A stretch of 64,000 bases of DNA from Synechococcus sp. BIOS-U3-1 (GCF_014279975.1 NZ_CP047936.1:186001-250000); one strand, 5' to 3'; positions 51,712 to 61,372 are shown, counted from the first letter of the stretch. Program-made: numbers and translations. Notes: generated by a model from the letters alone, not told the origin.

Positions 51712-53115
51712 ATGGTCGATGAGCAGATTGTGCTTGAGGTGAATGGCCTTAGCAAATGCTTTCGGATCTATGACTCTCCGCGAGACCGTCTGAAACAGTC
51801 TTTATGGTGTGGTCGACGTTGTTATTACCGTGAGTTTTGGGCTCTTCGCGAGCTGTCATTTGTCACTCAACGGGGAGAGGCACTGGCCATTATTGGCCGT
51901 AACGGCAGTGGAAAGAGCACGTTGTTGCAGTTGATCTGCGGCACTCTCACGGCCACTGCTGGAAGCGTGATCACCCGGGGGCGAGTCGCGGCGTTGCTCG
52001 AGTTGGGCAGTGGCTTCAATCCCGAATTCAGTGGTCGGGAGAACGTGTTTCTCAATGCTTCTTTGCTCGGTCTTTCGACGCAGCAGACCCTGGAGCGATT
52101 GGATGACATCCTCGCTTTCGCTGACATCGGAGAGTTCATCGATCAGCCAGTCAAGACCTATTCCAGCGGCATGCAGTTGCGCTTGGCCTTTGCGGTGGTA
52201 ACTCAGGCTGACGCAGATCTGCTTGTGATTGATGAGGCTCTCGCGGTGGGTGATGCTGTCTTCACCCAGCGCTGCATGCGTTTTATTCACCACTGCCGTG
52301 AAACACGCACATTGTTGTTGGTCAGTCATGACGCTGCATCGGTAGCTGCGCTCACTGATCGGGCACTGTGGTTGCACGAAGGTTCGCTCCAGCAGATCGG
52401 GTCTACTCCTGAGGTGATGCCTTATTACGTGAACTTTTGTCAGCGCTTGACAGGGGCTCAGCAGACACAGGCGAAGGAAGAAACTGATCCCCCTGAGCTC
52501 TCAATAGACCGCTCAATGCTCACTGCAACGAGCTCCTCCCCAGAGCATCCTGCATTGGGAGGGGGGCTGGTTCACGACGCCCGCCAAGAGCTTGTCAACT
52601 ATGAGCTGCTTCCTATGGATTTCTGCTGCGGTTCATTCACGGGCGGAAGCCCCAGTTCCCACACCGATGGTTGTTGTGAAGTGCTCGAGGTCGGTTTTGA
52701 AGATCGCCGTGGAGAGCCCCTCGCCTTTTTGAGGGGTGGCAGTGTCTGTCGCTTGAGGATTCAAGGGCGCGTGCTGCAAACCTTGCGTTCACCGATCATT
52801 GGTTTCGCTGTGTTGGATCGGTTGGGACAGGTTCTGTTTGGGGAAAATACCTTTGGCAATGGAGTGCATGCCGAAATGGCTGTGCCATCTGGAGAATGTT
52901 TGGAGGCTGTGTTTGAGTTGGAATGGCCATGGCTTGCCGCCGGTGAATATGTCGTCACGGTGGCGATTGCTAGCGGTGGACGTGTGGAACATGTCAATCA
53001 CTGCTGGCTCAATGATTGTGTGTTGATTACTTCCACACCAGGTACGCGTTTGGTGAGTGGCCTTTTTGCTCCTCCAATGTTGCGTATTGATCTGGAGCAG
53101 AAGCATCATGGCTGA
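51712..53115 (+). CDS. wzt: ABC-2 polysaccharide exporter ATPase, Wzt-like with C-terminal carbohydrate-binding domain
   Basis: A 467-residue protein. The ATPase domain (about 1-245) has Walker A GRNGSGKST (62-70), signature YSSGMQLRLAFA (from 150) and Walker B DLLVIDEALAVGD. Residues about 310-467 form a beta-rich Wzt_C-type domain (VLEVGFEDRRGEPLAFLRGG, FLELEWPWLAAGEY-like strand) that in known Wzt proteins recognises the capped end of the glycan. An Arg/Ser-rich linker of about 60 residues joins them. It energises export of finished O-antigen through a Wzm permease, but no Wzm gene is found in the window. The next gene overlaps its 3' end by eight bases. Confidence 0.9.
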   Translation: MVDEQIVLEVNGLSKCFRIYDSPRDRLKQSLWCGRRCYYREFWALRELSFVTQRGEALAIIGRNGSGKSTLLQLICGTLTATAGSVITRGRVAALLELGSGFNPEFSGRENVFLNASLLGLSTQQTLERLDDILAFADIGEFIDQPVKTYSSGMQLRLAFAVVTQADADLLVIDEALAVGDAVFTQRCMRFIHHCRETRTLLLVSHDAASVAALTDRALWLHEGSLQQIGSTPEVMPYYVNFCQRLTGAQQTQAKEETDPPELSIDRSMLTATSSSPEHPALGGGLVHDARQELVNYELLPMDFCCGSFTGGSPSSHTDGCCEVLEVGFEDRRGEPLAFLRGGSVCRLRIQGRVLQTLRSPIIGFAVLDRLGQVLFGENTFGNGVHAEMAVPSGECLEAVFELEWPWLAAGEYVVTVAIASGGRVEHVNHCWLNDCVLITSTPGTRLVSGLFAPPMLRIDLEQKHHG

Positions 53116-53473
53116 AACTTGCGCGGCCTTGCTTCAGTCACCACTGCAGGCAGGAGATCCTCTGCTTCTGAGCTGCAATGTTCGTCTTGCTCCTGACTGC
53201 TCATTGGAGTCTCTGACTGCCACACTGTTTTCTCTGATTCATCAGAGCTTTCGCAACGTTGAAGTGATCCTGCCGCAAGAACCCTGGCCTGTTGGCTTTG
53301 ACCTAGAGCTCTGGCGAGAGCGATGCCGCAGTTTGCGGGGTTTACACATCAAGGGCTCTAGTGGAATGCACAGTCATTACCAATTTGAGGTCACAGCAGG
53401 AGTCGTGTTTGAACCCGATGAGATGCTTGCCTTGGAATGGCGTCTGAGGCGCCGGCTGGAACAACGTCCTTAA
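53108..53473 (+). CDS. Small protein resembling a fragment of a GT2 domain
   Basis: A 121-residue protein starting at ATG 53108, overlapping the Wzt gene by eight bases and ending four bases before the next start. The segment LFSLIHQSFRNVEVILPQEPW resembles the first beta-alpha-beta unit of GT2 enzymes (QxxxNxEVI), and GVVFEPDEMLALEW resembles a later GT2 strand, but there is no DxD and the domain is less than half the normal size. It may be a degenerate transferase or an adapter for its neighbours. The tight overlaps argue it is translated. Confidence 0.5.
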   Translation: MAETCAALLQSPLQAGDPLLLSCNVRLAPDCSLESLTATLFSLIHQSFRNVEVILPQEPWPVGFDLELWRERCRSLRGLHIKGSSGMHSHYQFEVTAGVVFEPDEMLALEWRLRRRLEQRP

Positions 53474-53477
53474 GAGT

Positions 53478-54980
53478 GTGTTGAACAGTTTCACGCTGAT
53501 AGCCCGTGCTTTGAAGCTGAAGTTGGGGCTTGCGCTGTTATGGACGCTCGGTCAATGGCGGCTGGGGAGCTTGGACCGTCGCCGGCTTCTGCAGCGTTCT
53601 GGTTTGTTTGATGGTCGGTGGTACTCCAGCGCATGCAGAGATTCTTTGCTGGGTGAGCTGGGCCCGCTACTTCACTACCTGACACGCGGCTGGCTTCAGG
53701 GTTTGATGCCTGCTCCCGGTTTTAGTGCCAGGCGTTACCAACACCTTCTGAAACAACGGGGACTATCGCCCTGGACTGAGGATTGCAGTGCTTTGCTGGA
53801 TGCGCTGAGGCGTTTGCAAAGCCAGCAACTGGAGCTCTCCGCACTTCAAACACTCATCGACCGAGATGTGCCATGCATTGTTGGCGCATCAGAGCAGAGA
53901 CCGTTACCGCTCACTCTGGTTGGTCCGTTTGGATCGGCGACTGGCCTTGGGCAGGCTGCACGGAACCTTGCCTACACATTCGATACAGCAGGTGTCTCCG
54001 TTCAGTTTCACGATCTGCCTATGGCAGGCCCCTTGGTGGATACGGAATTTGCCACGAAGTCTTCTGAGTTGCCTGATGGTGGCACCGTGATGCTGGTGTT
54101 GCCGCTTTCGCGTGTAGCTCTTGCACCATTGCATGGCTTGCGAGGAAGGCGGAGAGTGCTCTATCCCTCCTGGGAACTTGAACATTTGCCTGTCGACTGT
54201 CTTTCTTTGCTGAAAGACGAAGTGGATGCTTTTTGGGCACCTTCCAGCTTCATTGCCGACGCCCTGAAGCCACTAGGCAAGTCAGTGTGGCTCTTCTCTC
54301 AGCCCATTCGAATACCTCCCTCTTCTTTGGTTCTGGCTGCTCAGGATGAGCGGGTTGAAGCACCTTTTACTGTGCTCACCTACTGCGATCTTGATTCGTA
54401 TCCCGCACGTAAGAATCCTTTTGCTGCATTGGACGTGTTTCAGCGGGCGTTTGCTGGTCGTGCTGATGTCTGCCTCACAGTGAAATTGCGCGGCCGCCAC
54501 GGTGGATCGGTGCGCCGGGAGATGCGCCGCCGCGTGCAATGTGATTCACGTGTGCAGTTGCTGGACCAGACCCTCAGCCGAGAGGCGATGGATCAACTGT
54601 TGCTGAATTGTGATGCTTTCTTGTCTCTACACCGTTCCGAAGGAGTCGGATTTGGTCCGGGGGAGGCACTGGCGGCAGCTAGGCCAGTAGTCACAACGCA
54701 TTATGGCGGTGTGACGGACTTCATTCATACTCATACAGCGTTTCCTGTCGGATATGAGCTTGTTCCGGTCAAGCCAGGTCAGTATCCCCATGCGCGTGGT
54801 CAGCACTGGGCTGAGCCTAATTTGTCGGAAGCGGTGAAGCGATTGCGTTGGATCGAGGCGCATAGAACTGAGGCTCAGGAGCATGCCTGGGCTGGACGTT
54901 CCTGGCTGCAGGAGCATCAATCCATTGATGCGATGGCTCAACATCTCCTCAGCAAAGAACTCAGCATCCATGAGGGCTGA
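53478..54980 (+). CDS. Glycosyltransferase, GT4-like, with N-terminal extension
   Basis: A 500-residue protein. The first 110 residues include FDGRWYSSACRD and LLHYLTRGWLQG, a small domain seen in front of many rhamnan/O-antigen transferases. From about 145 a GT-B domain follows: GPFGSATGLGQAARNLAYTF (acceptor-side glycine loop), LYPSWELE, then RSEGVGFGPGEALAAARPVVT with the donor-site Glu pattern. It is the third gene of a compact plus-strand run with Wzt and the mini GT2-like gene, starting with GTG. It ends 109 bases from the convergent GT2-GT4 gene. Sugar unknown. Confidence 0.85.
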   Translation: MLNSFTLIARALKLKLGLALLWTLGQWRLGSLDRRRLLQRSGLFDGRWYSSACRDSLLGELGPLLHYLTRGWLQGLMPAPGFSARRYQHLLKQRGLSPWTEDCSALLDALRRLQSQQLELSALQTLIDRDVPCIVGASEQRPLPLTLVGPFGSATGLGQAARNLAYTFDTAGVSVQFHDLPMAGPLVDTEFATKSSELPDGGTVMLVLPLSRVALAPLHGLRGRRRVLYPSWELEHLPVDCLSLLKDEVDAFWAPSSFIADALKPLGKSVWLFSQPIRIPPSSLVLAAQDERVEAPFTVLTYCDLDSYPARKNPFAALDVFQRAFAGRADVCLTVKLRGRHGGSVRREMRRRVQCDSRVQLLDQTLSREAMDQLLLNCDAFLSLHRSEGVGFGPGEALAAARPVVTTHYGGVTDFIHTHTAFPVGYELVPVKPGQYPHARGQHWAEPNLSEAVKRLRWIEAHRTEAQEHAWAGRSWLQEHQSIDAMAQHLLSKELSIHEG

Positions 54981-55089
54981 CGCTTTCTGCTTTGTTGTCC
55001 CACAATGCGTCTCAGTCAAAAGTTCAGTGATCATTTCAGACCATCAGCTTGGAACAACAGCACAGTGAGCTGAGCTCTCGCACAGCGCA

Positions 55090-57174
55090 CTAAATCTTTT
55101 GTTGTTGGAGCCAGCGTTGACTGCGGCGCAACCCTTGCTTGACGCTCGCTGGTAGAAGTATTGCGAGGCGTCTCAGCCGTGATGCTGAAACATGAGGTGC
55201 AGTTGATTCCAGTTGCGGCTTTACAAGCCACTTGGCGTAGGGGTGCCTAGGGGTGTTTAGCACCTGGCAGTAGACGCTCAGCAGTTCCTGCGCGTGATCG
55301 CGCTGCTGGTCGTACGCAAGTTGCTGCTGCCATACCTGCACGTTTATCTTGCGACAGGCGGGGTCATTCAACAATTGAGCCAGCACGGAGTTGGTGCGGG
55401 GGCATGAATAGGGATCAACCGCCACCCAATTCGGCAGCTCCGTGTACACCGAGGTGTTGGCGACAACGGTAGGGCAATGGTGCATTGCCGCCTCATAGGG
55501 GATGTAGCCGAAACCTTCCTGCAGACTGAGATAGAGCACCAGCTCTGCGCTTTTATAGAGAGATGTCAGTCGTGCGTCACTCACAGCTCCTTCGATGTGC
55601 ACGGCCCTCTCCAGCGTCTTGTCGCGGTTGAGCAAAGTCTTCAGCTCCGTAAGGCAGCCGCCATGTGCCACTTCAGGTCCCACTAGTACGAGTTTCAACT
55701 GCGGATCAAGTGGCAGTAACGCGTCCCGGAAGAGCTCAACGGAGCCGAGCAGATGCTTATGGCGGAAATCAGTGCCCACGATCAGGCAGAAGCGTTCGGC
55801 CGGTGGCCAGTTCTTCTGTTCAGGTTCTGGTGAGATTTGGAGGTGGCACAGAGGGTTGGCGAAGACGCTGCAGCGCTGATGGGTTAGTTGCAGCTGTTCC
55901 AGTCCATCGCGCAGAGTGTTCTCCGAGATAGCCAGCACATGGTCGGCCAGACCGGTCAGTTCTCGTAATTGCTGGCGGTAGCTCAGGAAGCTTTCTCCGT
56001 TAGCGAAGTAGCTGGGGTTCTCAAAAGCAATTAGGTCGTGGAGCGAGACAACCAGACGGCTGGCGTGACGACGTCGCCGTTGCACAACTTCAAAAGGAAT
56101 GTTGGCGTGGCATAGGTGATAAATATCCCAGCGCTGGCCTTGACTATCTAGATCTGAACCGGTGAGCCATTCCACCTGCGGGGTGCTCGATTGGTAGCGC
56201 TTTTGGGTGCCGGTATCACTCACCACGGCACTCACTTTTAGATCGCCGCGATTGATTGAGGGGTGCAGGAGTTCAATCAAGGTGTCCAGATAACGGACCA
56301 CACCAGTGAGGCTCTGGCTCAGCACCTCTGCTTCAAGAAGCAGACGCAATGGTTTGGAGTTGTTTGCCCCCGGCAGCAAGTCATAGGGCTGATCCAGGCG
56401 TTCAAACCAGTCCTGCACCAGAGCGGCATAAGCAGGGTGTTGCTGCTGGATCAGCTCGTAGTGCCGTTTCTGCAGGCCTGCTTTGTCGGGACCAAAACTT
56501 TCTCCGCCCTCATGGTGCACATAGACATCAGAAGCGATGCGGCACTGCAGCCCATGGGCCCTAAGGGTCTGGCAGAGATCGTTTTCTTCTTCGTATCCGG
56601 GCGCAAAGGTGGCATTGAATTTGGGAGCGATCGAACGTGCCAGTGCAGTGATCAACAGGCAGAAACCCATCCCGGTGGGTGCCAGCGGGTAATCACAGCC
56701 TGTTCGCTTTTCTAGCAGCGCTTCGATGCGCGGCAGATCCTCTCTCGTCAACGCACGACGGCGATCATTTGGGTCTCTGATCGTGCTGAAGGTGGCGTTG
56801 TTGCTCAAGGGGGTGAGCGCCCCGAGGCGTGGGTAACGCTTCGCACCTGCTTGCAGACGCGTGGCCCAGTCTCGAGTCACGACCGTGTCGGAATTGAGCA
56901 GAACCACCGCACCTGTGACTCGCTCCAGTTGTCGGTTCACGCTGGCGAGGTATCCGAGGTTTGTGTTCTGCTCGATCAGCTCCACCCGCGGCGTTTGATT
57001 GCGGAATTCTTTGAGTCGTGGTGAGATGCGTGTATCAGTACTGGCATCGTTGATCAGAACCAACTTGGTGATCGCCGCATCCAAAGGATTTGTGTCGTTG
57101 TGCAGGCTGTGAAGGCAGCGGCAGACCGCCTCAAAGCTGTTGTGAATTGGCAGGAGAACAGTGAGTGCAGGCAA
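55090..57174 (-). CDS. Bifunctional glycosyltransferase, GT2 plus GT4 domains
   Basis: A 694-residue protein with two catalytic folds. Residues about 1-260 are a GT2 GT-A domain (LPIHNSFEAVCRCLHSL, VLINDASTD, VLLNSDTVVTRDWA as the DxD region, and a late PGYEEENDLCQTL with the catalytic acid). Residues about 280-670 are GT-B GT4 (LTGVVRYLDTLIELL, SLHDLIAFENPSYF, and LQEGFGYIPYEAAMHHCPTV at the donor site). Such double enzymes build repeating disaccharides. The start is ATG or a near-ATG codon at 57174; the product ends with a basic helix (RRSQRWLQQQKI). It belongs to a minus-strand series with the next two genes, after a gap of about 190 bases. Confidence 0.87.
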   Translation of the reverse strand: MPALTVLLPIHNSFEAVCRCLHSLHNDTNPLDAAITKLVLINDASTDTRISPRLKEFRNQTPRVELIEQNTNLGYLASVNRQLERVTGAVVLLNSDTVVTRDWATRLQAGAKRYPRLGALTPLSNNATFSTIRDPNDRRRALTREDLPRIEALLEKRTGCDYPLAPTGMGFCLLITALARSIAPKFNATFAPGYEEENDLCQTLRAHGLQCRIASDVYVHHEGGESFGPDKAGLQKRHYELIQQQHPAYAALVQDWFERLDQPYDLLPGANNSKPLRLLLEAEVLSQSLTGVVRYLDTLIELLHPSINRGDLKVSAVVSDTGTQKRYQSSTPQVEWLTGSDLDSQGQRWDIYHLCHANIPFEVVQRRRRHASRLVVSLHDLIAFENPSYFANGESFLSYRQQLRELTGLADHVLAISENTLRDGLEQLQLTHQRCSVFANPLCHLQISPEPEQKNWPPAERFCLIVGTDFRHKHLLGSVELFRDALLPLDPQLKLVLVGPEVAHGGCLTELKTLLNRDKTLERAVHIEGAVSDARLTSLYKSAELVLYLSLQEGFGYIPYEAAMHHCPTVVANTSVYTELPNWVAVDPYSCPRTNSVLAQLLNDPACRKINVQVWQQQLAYDQQRDHAQELLSVYCQVLNTPRHPYAKWLVKPQLESTAPHVSASRLRRLAILLPASVKQGLRRSQRWLQQQKI

Positions 57175-57363
57175 GCGAGGAATTAGCCAATCGGTCGGAG
57201 GATTCGGCTGATCAGGAGCACCTGACCCTGCATCGAATCAACCAGTGTTCATTTGATTCTCCATGCTCTGGTGATCGTGGCCGTTGTCTCGATGCAAGAA
57301 GACATCGTTATCCCAAATGAGCTATCGCTTCACGGTCTGCTTTTCTTCGTAGATTCCAGGATT

Positions 57364-58785
57364 TCAATCGATGCGCAGGGAGTGAAGGATGTATTTCAGC
57401 CTTCGCTTGAAATTCTGCGAGCGAGAAAGAGGAGGCTTCGGAGGAGGCTTCGGAGGAGGCTCGGTGTTAATGGCCAGCCAGGTGTGTGGGACGTTCAGCC
57501 AAGTGTTTTTAGGGGGTAGGGGATGATGTGCATTCCAGGTGACGCCACTTGGGTTTAAACCCCAGTAGGTGTTGGTGAGTTGCAATCCTGTGCCACGGTC
57601 CAGTCGGTTTGGAATGGCTGCGGAGCTGGTTTCAGTAGAAACTGCCGTACGCAATTGATCAAGATCGTCGATGCTGATGAGGCTGTCAGCCCTCAAAAAG
57701 GTGAGCCAACGTAGTTTTTTTGAGAGATCAGGCTCATGAAGCTTATGTTGTCCATTGCCCCATGGGATAACACGAAATCCCGATCGTTTCCAAGCCTCTG
57801 CTGCGACGGGCCAATCATCCCCAGTGCGTTGGTGCAATAAGAGACCATGCTGTCTGCGATTATGAACAGTTAATTGTTGAAGTTGGCTCGGAATCTGAGT
57901 GGTTTGTTGATCTGACTTGTGTGGCCAGAGTCGTGGCGGCACGCCGATGGCCTCCGCGCGCTGCAAGAGTGATGATGGATTTGAGTTGAAGTCTCCGCCC
58001 AGCTGCTGCTTCCAGATGTCGTCGATTAAGAGCCAGCAGGGATTGTCTCTTTGATCGGCTACGACTATGAGTGGCCAGTCTTCATGAAGCAAAGTATTGA
58101 AGATGTTTTGGTTCTGCTCCAAGTCGAATTTTGGGAGGGAATTTCTAAGTGGTAATGCATGAATCTTTAGCTGATTTTCATTTGACTCTTTGGGTAAAGC
58201 AGGCACTCCTAATGTCGGTAGATCAATGCTCCAGGCGCCTGGCTCATGCACAATTTCATCGAGAAGTAGCATGACGCTGTTGTTTTCATCGGTATGCCAA
58301 AGGGCCTCGCGAGATTGCAGCCACGCTGAACCAGAACCAAGTAGCCAGCGACTGGCTGAAAAACATTTGCTGAAGCTGCTGATCTGTTCCAAAAGTGTTG
58401 GTTTCCAGGTGGTCTGGAGCTGCACAGGGAACAGCCAGTGGCCACAAGCGACGATTCGACTGACTTCTTGCAGGCTTTTGCTTGTGTGTTTGGGAAACAC
58501 CCTGATTGCCCCGCTCAGCCAAGGCCTCCAGGCTTCGATCCAGTGGGGTTCTGGGCCTGGCACCAGAAGTTCCCATGAGTTCTCTTGGTGCTCCATCAGG
58601 GTGTGCAGCAAGGCCTGCCTATCCATTGGCTCTTGCGAAGGCAATGGTGCATCGAGCAGGAAGCTCACCAGCTGAGTTGTCTCCGGTGGAGGGGGTTGCC
58701 AAGCGTCGCTGCGACACCGGGGGCTCAATATTCGGAGTATTTGGTGGATGTGCTCGAGCCCACTCTGTGAATCTGATTGCGTCAC
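57364..58785 (-). CDS. Unrecognised protein in glycan cluster, possibly degenerate GT2
   Basis: A 473-residue soluble protein. The start is set to GTG 58785, which overlaps the upstream stop as GTGA; starting at 58839 would place 18 codons inside the upstream gene. Residues about 30-90 (LVSFLLDAPLPSQEPMDRQ, then HQENSWELLVPGPEP) have the spacing of the first strand and helix of GT2, but neither a DxD nor a catalytic acid is recognisable. The rest has alternating strands and helices, with Trp-rich stretches. The C-terminus holds a Pro/Lys repeat (PPPKPPPKPP) and a basic helix. I cannot assign a function. Confidence 0.55.
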   Translation of the reverse strand: MTQSDSQSGLEHIHQILRILSPRCRSDAWQPPPPETTQLVSFLLDAPLPSQEPMDRQALLHTLMEHQENSWELLVPGPEPHWIEAWRPWLSGAIRVFPKHTSKSLQEVSRIVACGHWLFPVQLQTTWKPTLLEQISSFSKCFSASRWLLGSGSAWLQSREALWHTDENNSVMLLLDEIVHEPGAWSIDLPTLGVPALPKESNENQLKIHALPLRNSLPKFDLEQNQNIFNTLLHEDWPLIVVADQRDNPCWLLIDDIWKQQLGGDFNSNPSSLLQRAEAIGVPPRLWPHKSDQQTTQIPSQLQQLTVHNRRQHGLLLHQRTGDDWPVAAEAWKRSGFRVIPWGNGQHKLHEPDLSKKLRWLTFLRADSLISIDDLDQLRTAVSTETSSAAIPNRLDRGTGLQLTNTYWGLNPSGVTWNAHHPLPPKNTWLNVPHTWLAINTEPPPKPPPKPPLSRSQNFKRRLKYILHSLRID

Positions 58786-59924
58786 AGCACTGTGCTCAGG
58801 GCATGGCGAATGGCTGAGGCAACTGCCTTCGATCCGCACTGCTGTTCGATTGCATTGCTCGCTGCCTGACGGATTTCGTCGGCAAGGAATGGTTGATTGT
58901 CATGTAACTCTGCTGCTTGGCGTAATGCATCGGCCAGCGGCTCAGGTTCAACCTTGGCCCAAACACTATTTTCTTTGTAAATGCCGTAACCATTGCGGAT
59001 AGCTTCCAGTTGACAAGGCACGGGAAAACCAGTTTCAGTGTTTAGCCAGTCGCGACAGCCGCCATGGTCGGTCGCAGCTGTGAGACAACCATGGGCCATG
59101 GCTTCTGCAATCGTGAGGCCAAATCCTTCACTGGCGTGAGGTGAGGCATAGATGGCACTGCTTCTGAGCAGCTGACTGATGCTCTGTCGATCGAGGACTG
59201 CATCGAGAAGTTGAATTTGTTCAGGCCATAGCTTCTGAAGTTCAATGAGCCGTTGTCGCAAATAGTTGAGGATTGTTGGTTCTCCGCCCGCTTCACCGAG
59301 GTTCCGTGTCTTCAGAATCAGCTTCCAACCTCGCTCAGGAAGCCCACTGATGGCGAAGGCTTCCAGTAATAGATGTGGATTTTTGCGATGCAAATAACTG
59401 TGCCCATCGAAGATATAAAGCACTTGGCGTTGTCGCTTCGTAGGGGACCCTGCTGATCTGGGCTTGCCGACGAGGTGGGGAACCACGTGTACGCGTTTGT
59501 TGGTGTAATGCTGCAAAAGATCCTGCACGTAGCCACTGGGCACCCAAAGCTGATCAATCCAGTTCAAGGCTTGGTGCCAGCTGGCCGGAAGTTGCTGGCT
59601 TTCCCAGACCCATGTGCCGACGACATAGCGACTGTTTCTCAGCCTGTGTCTTTGATCCGATGTCAGGGAATAGCTGGCGCCATCAGGGTTGCAATGCAGC
59701 CAACTCAGAGTTGACTTGGGATGATGTGAAGTTCCAATGCAGTGTTGATGAGGGCTAATCCGCTCATGCAACCCGAAGTGCTCAAAGCCCTCTGCTTCTA
59801 CATCCAGTTCAGCACTCATCGACCATAGGGTGCGAAGAGCACCTCGGGCTGCTTCGCCAAGCCCAGATGCGTGGTTCCATGGCCCAAGGAACCATATTGA
59901 GGGACGCTCTTTGTCCAGCGTCAT
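58782..59924 (-). CDS. Glycosyltransferase family 4
   Basis: A 380-residue GT-B transferase. GPWNHASGLGEAARGALRTL is the N-terminal glycine loop and ASEGFGLTIAEAMAHGCLTA the donor site with spaced Glu residues; YIFDGHSYLHRKNPHLLLEAF is also family-typical. It resembles the transferase at 53478-54980 in its GLGxAAR loop. ATG 59924 (MTLDKERPS) is chosen over a TTG nine bases earlier. Its stop overlaps the GTG of the downstream gene by four bases, so the two are translationally coupled. Substrate unknown. Confidence 0.87.
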   Translation of the reverse strand: MTLDKERPSIWFLGPWNHASGLGEAARGALRTLWSMSAELDVEAEGFEHFGLHERISPHQHCIGTSHHPKSTLSWLHCNPDGASYSLTSDQRHRLRNSRYVVGTWVWESQQLPASWHQALNWIDQLWVPSGYVQDLLQHYTNKRVHVVPHLVGKPRSAGSPTKRQRQVLYIFDGHSYLHRKNPHLLLEAFAISGLPERGWKLILKTRNLGEAGGEPTILNYLRQRLIELQKLWPEQIQLLDAVLDRQSISQLLRSSAIYASPHASEGFGLTIAEAMAHGCLTAATDHGGCRDWLNTETGFPVPCQLEAIRNGYGIYKENSVWAKVEPEPLADALRQAAELHDNQPFLADEIRQAASNAIEQQCGSKAVASAIRHALSTVL

Positions 59925-60061
59925 AGGTGTCAACTTTTAAGTGGTGCTAGTGCTTGAAACTTACCTGAGACTCGAGGGGTCACTCCAATAGCCGACTGCT
60001 GATGTCTTGAATAAATGCCAGTCACCAATAGGATTTAGATATTGATAGATGGTCTTTCCGC

Positions 60062-61372
60062 TTGTCGGTCACTCTGCTTCCACAGAGCCCAGGATGGCGG
60101 ACAGTAGTTGCGTTACTGAGTCTTTTTTCGGCAGCACCAATTCCTGCTTTGGCGCAAGCCCTCAAGTCTCAGCCGGTGATTTGGCAAGAAGTAGAACCGC
60201 CTCCGCCAGTGCTAGTTGCTTCAGACAAAGTTCAATGGGAAATCGTCTCTTCTGATGAGTTAGGTAATTCAGTTCTGCAAAGACCAATTTGGTTAGTTGA
60301 TGGAGGCATTGATAATGATGAGGCTTTGAAGGATGACCAGCAACCAGTTGTTTGGGTGGTGCTTGACCAGGATCAAGAACAGCAATTTAAAGATTCCCTG
60401 AAATCACAATTTGCTTCTGAACCACAACTTCCAGAAGATGTTGAGGTGACTGATTCAACTCAGTACCCGACTGCTGATCAAATTGCTAAAGCGCGCTTTC
60501 GGGGATCTGATCCACTGCCTTTTCGCTCTGTTTCCCGCAGCATCGCTTATGGAGAAACGCTTTACCCAGAAATGGGCTTCTGGGTGCCAAGTGCTTTTAG
60601 GCAGTCAGAAGATTATCGCTTTACATTCACCGGCCAGCTATTAGGTAATCCCACTAACGGATCAACGCCCGATTGGTGCAACTGGGAGGATTTTTGGAAC
60701 GGATGTTCTGATAGTCAATATTTGCTGGAGGTGACGCCACTGATTGCTGGCCCAATTTCGATTGGATTGAACTATTCACAGCAAGAATCGTTTTTGGGTG
60801 AGCGTTCTGATGGAGACTTTGATCAAGCTGGTCAAGCTTTTGGTTTTGCTCTCAAAAGCAATCTTGGTAATAACTTTGGTGCGGCAATTGTTGGTCAACA
60901 TTTATGGAGCCCTTACGATAAAGGTGGTCCAAATGGATCGTACCCCAAGCCCAACGAAGACATCCAAGCTGATTTGGGTCGCTCTTATTTGTGGTTGGGA
61001 TCAGCCGCCTGGGATCTCGGTTTTTGGTTTGGCGCTGATACCCCAGCTGTTTTGGCCGTGACCGGTGGTTTGGGCAATGGTCGTTATAAAGATATTCAAG
61101 ACACCCAGCGCTTATGGATTAACTACGGTCCTTATGCACCTGTTGGGACAGTCGCCTTAGCCTTAAATTCGCATATTTCTTTCTTTACTGAATGGTCTGG
61201 TCAGTACAACGGATTTGGCTTAAGTGTTAAGCCTCTCAAGGAAGTTCCTTTGACGGGAACACTAATGTTCCGAGATTTTCAAAACACGTCCACTGGCATA
61301 GTTAATTGCCAACGCGGAGATCCTGATAATTGCCGTACAACAGTCGACGGCAGATTAACGATTAGTTTTTAA
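60062..61372 (+). CDS. Outer-membrane beta-barrel protein with signal peptide
   Basis: A 436-residue protein with a Sec signal: the hydrophobic core VVALLSLFSAAPIPALA is followed by a likely cut after AQA near residue 34. Residues about 150-436 alternate polar and aromatic residues in strands (for example YRFTFTGQLLG, LLEVTPLIAGPISIGLNYSQ) and the chain ends RLTISF, an aromatic C-terminus as used for outer-membrane insertion. The only in-frame start after the last upstream stop is TTG at 60062. It lies opposite the Wzz and Wza genes and is bordered by polysaccharide genes, so a role in glycan passage or surface display is plausible but unproven. Confidence 0.7.
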   Translation: MSVTLLPQSPGWRTVVALLSLFSAAPIPALAQALKSQPVIWQEVEPPPPVLVASDKVQWEIVSSDELGNSVLQRPIWLVDGGIDNDEALKDDQQPVVWVVLDQDQEQQFKDSLKSQFASEPQLPEDVEVTDSTQYPTADQIAKARFRGSDPLPFRSVSRSIAYGETLYPEMGFWVPSAFRQSEDYRFTFTGQLLGNPTNGSTPDWCNWEDFWNGCSDSQYLLEVTPLIAGPISIGLNYSQQESFLGERSDGDFDQAGQAFGFALKSNLGNNFGAAIVGQHLWSPYDKGGPNGSYPKPNEDIQADLGRSYLWLGSAAWDLGFWFGADTPAVLAVTGGLGNGRYKDIQDTQRLWINYGPYAPVGTVALALNSHISFFTEWSGQYNGFGLSVKPLKEVPLTGTLMFRDFQNTSTGIVNCQRGDPDNCRTTVDGRLTISF

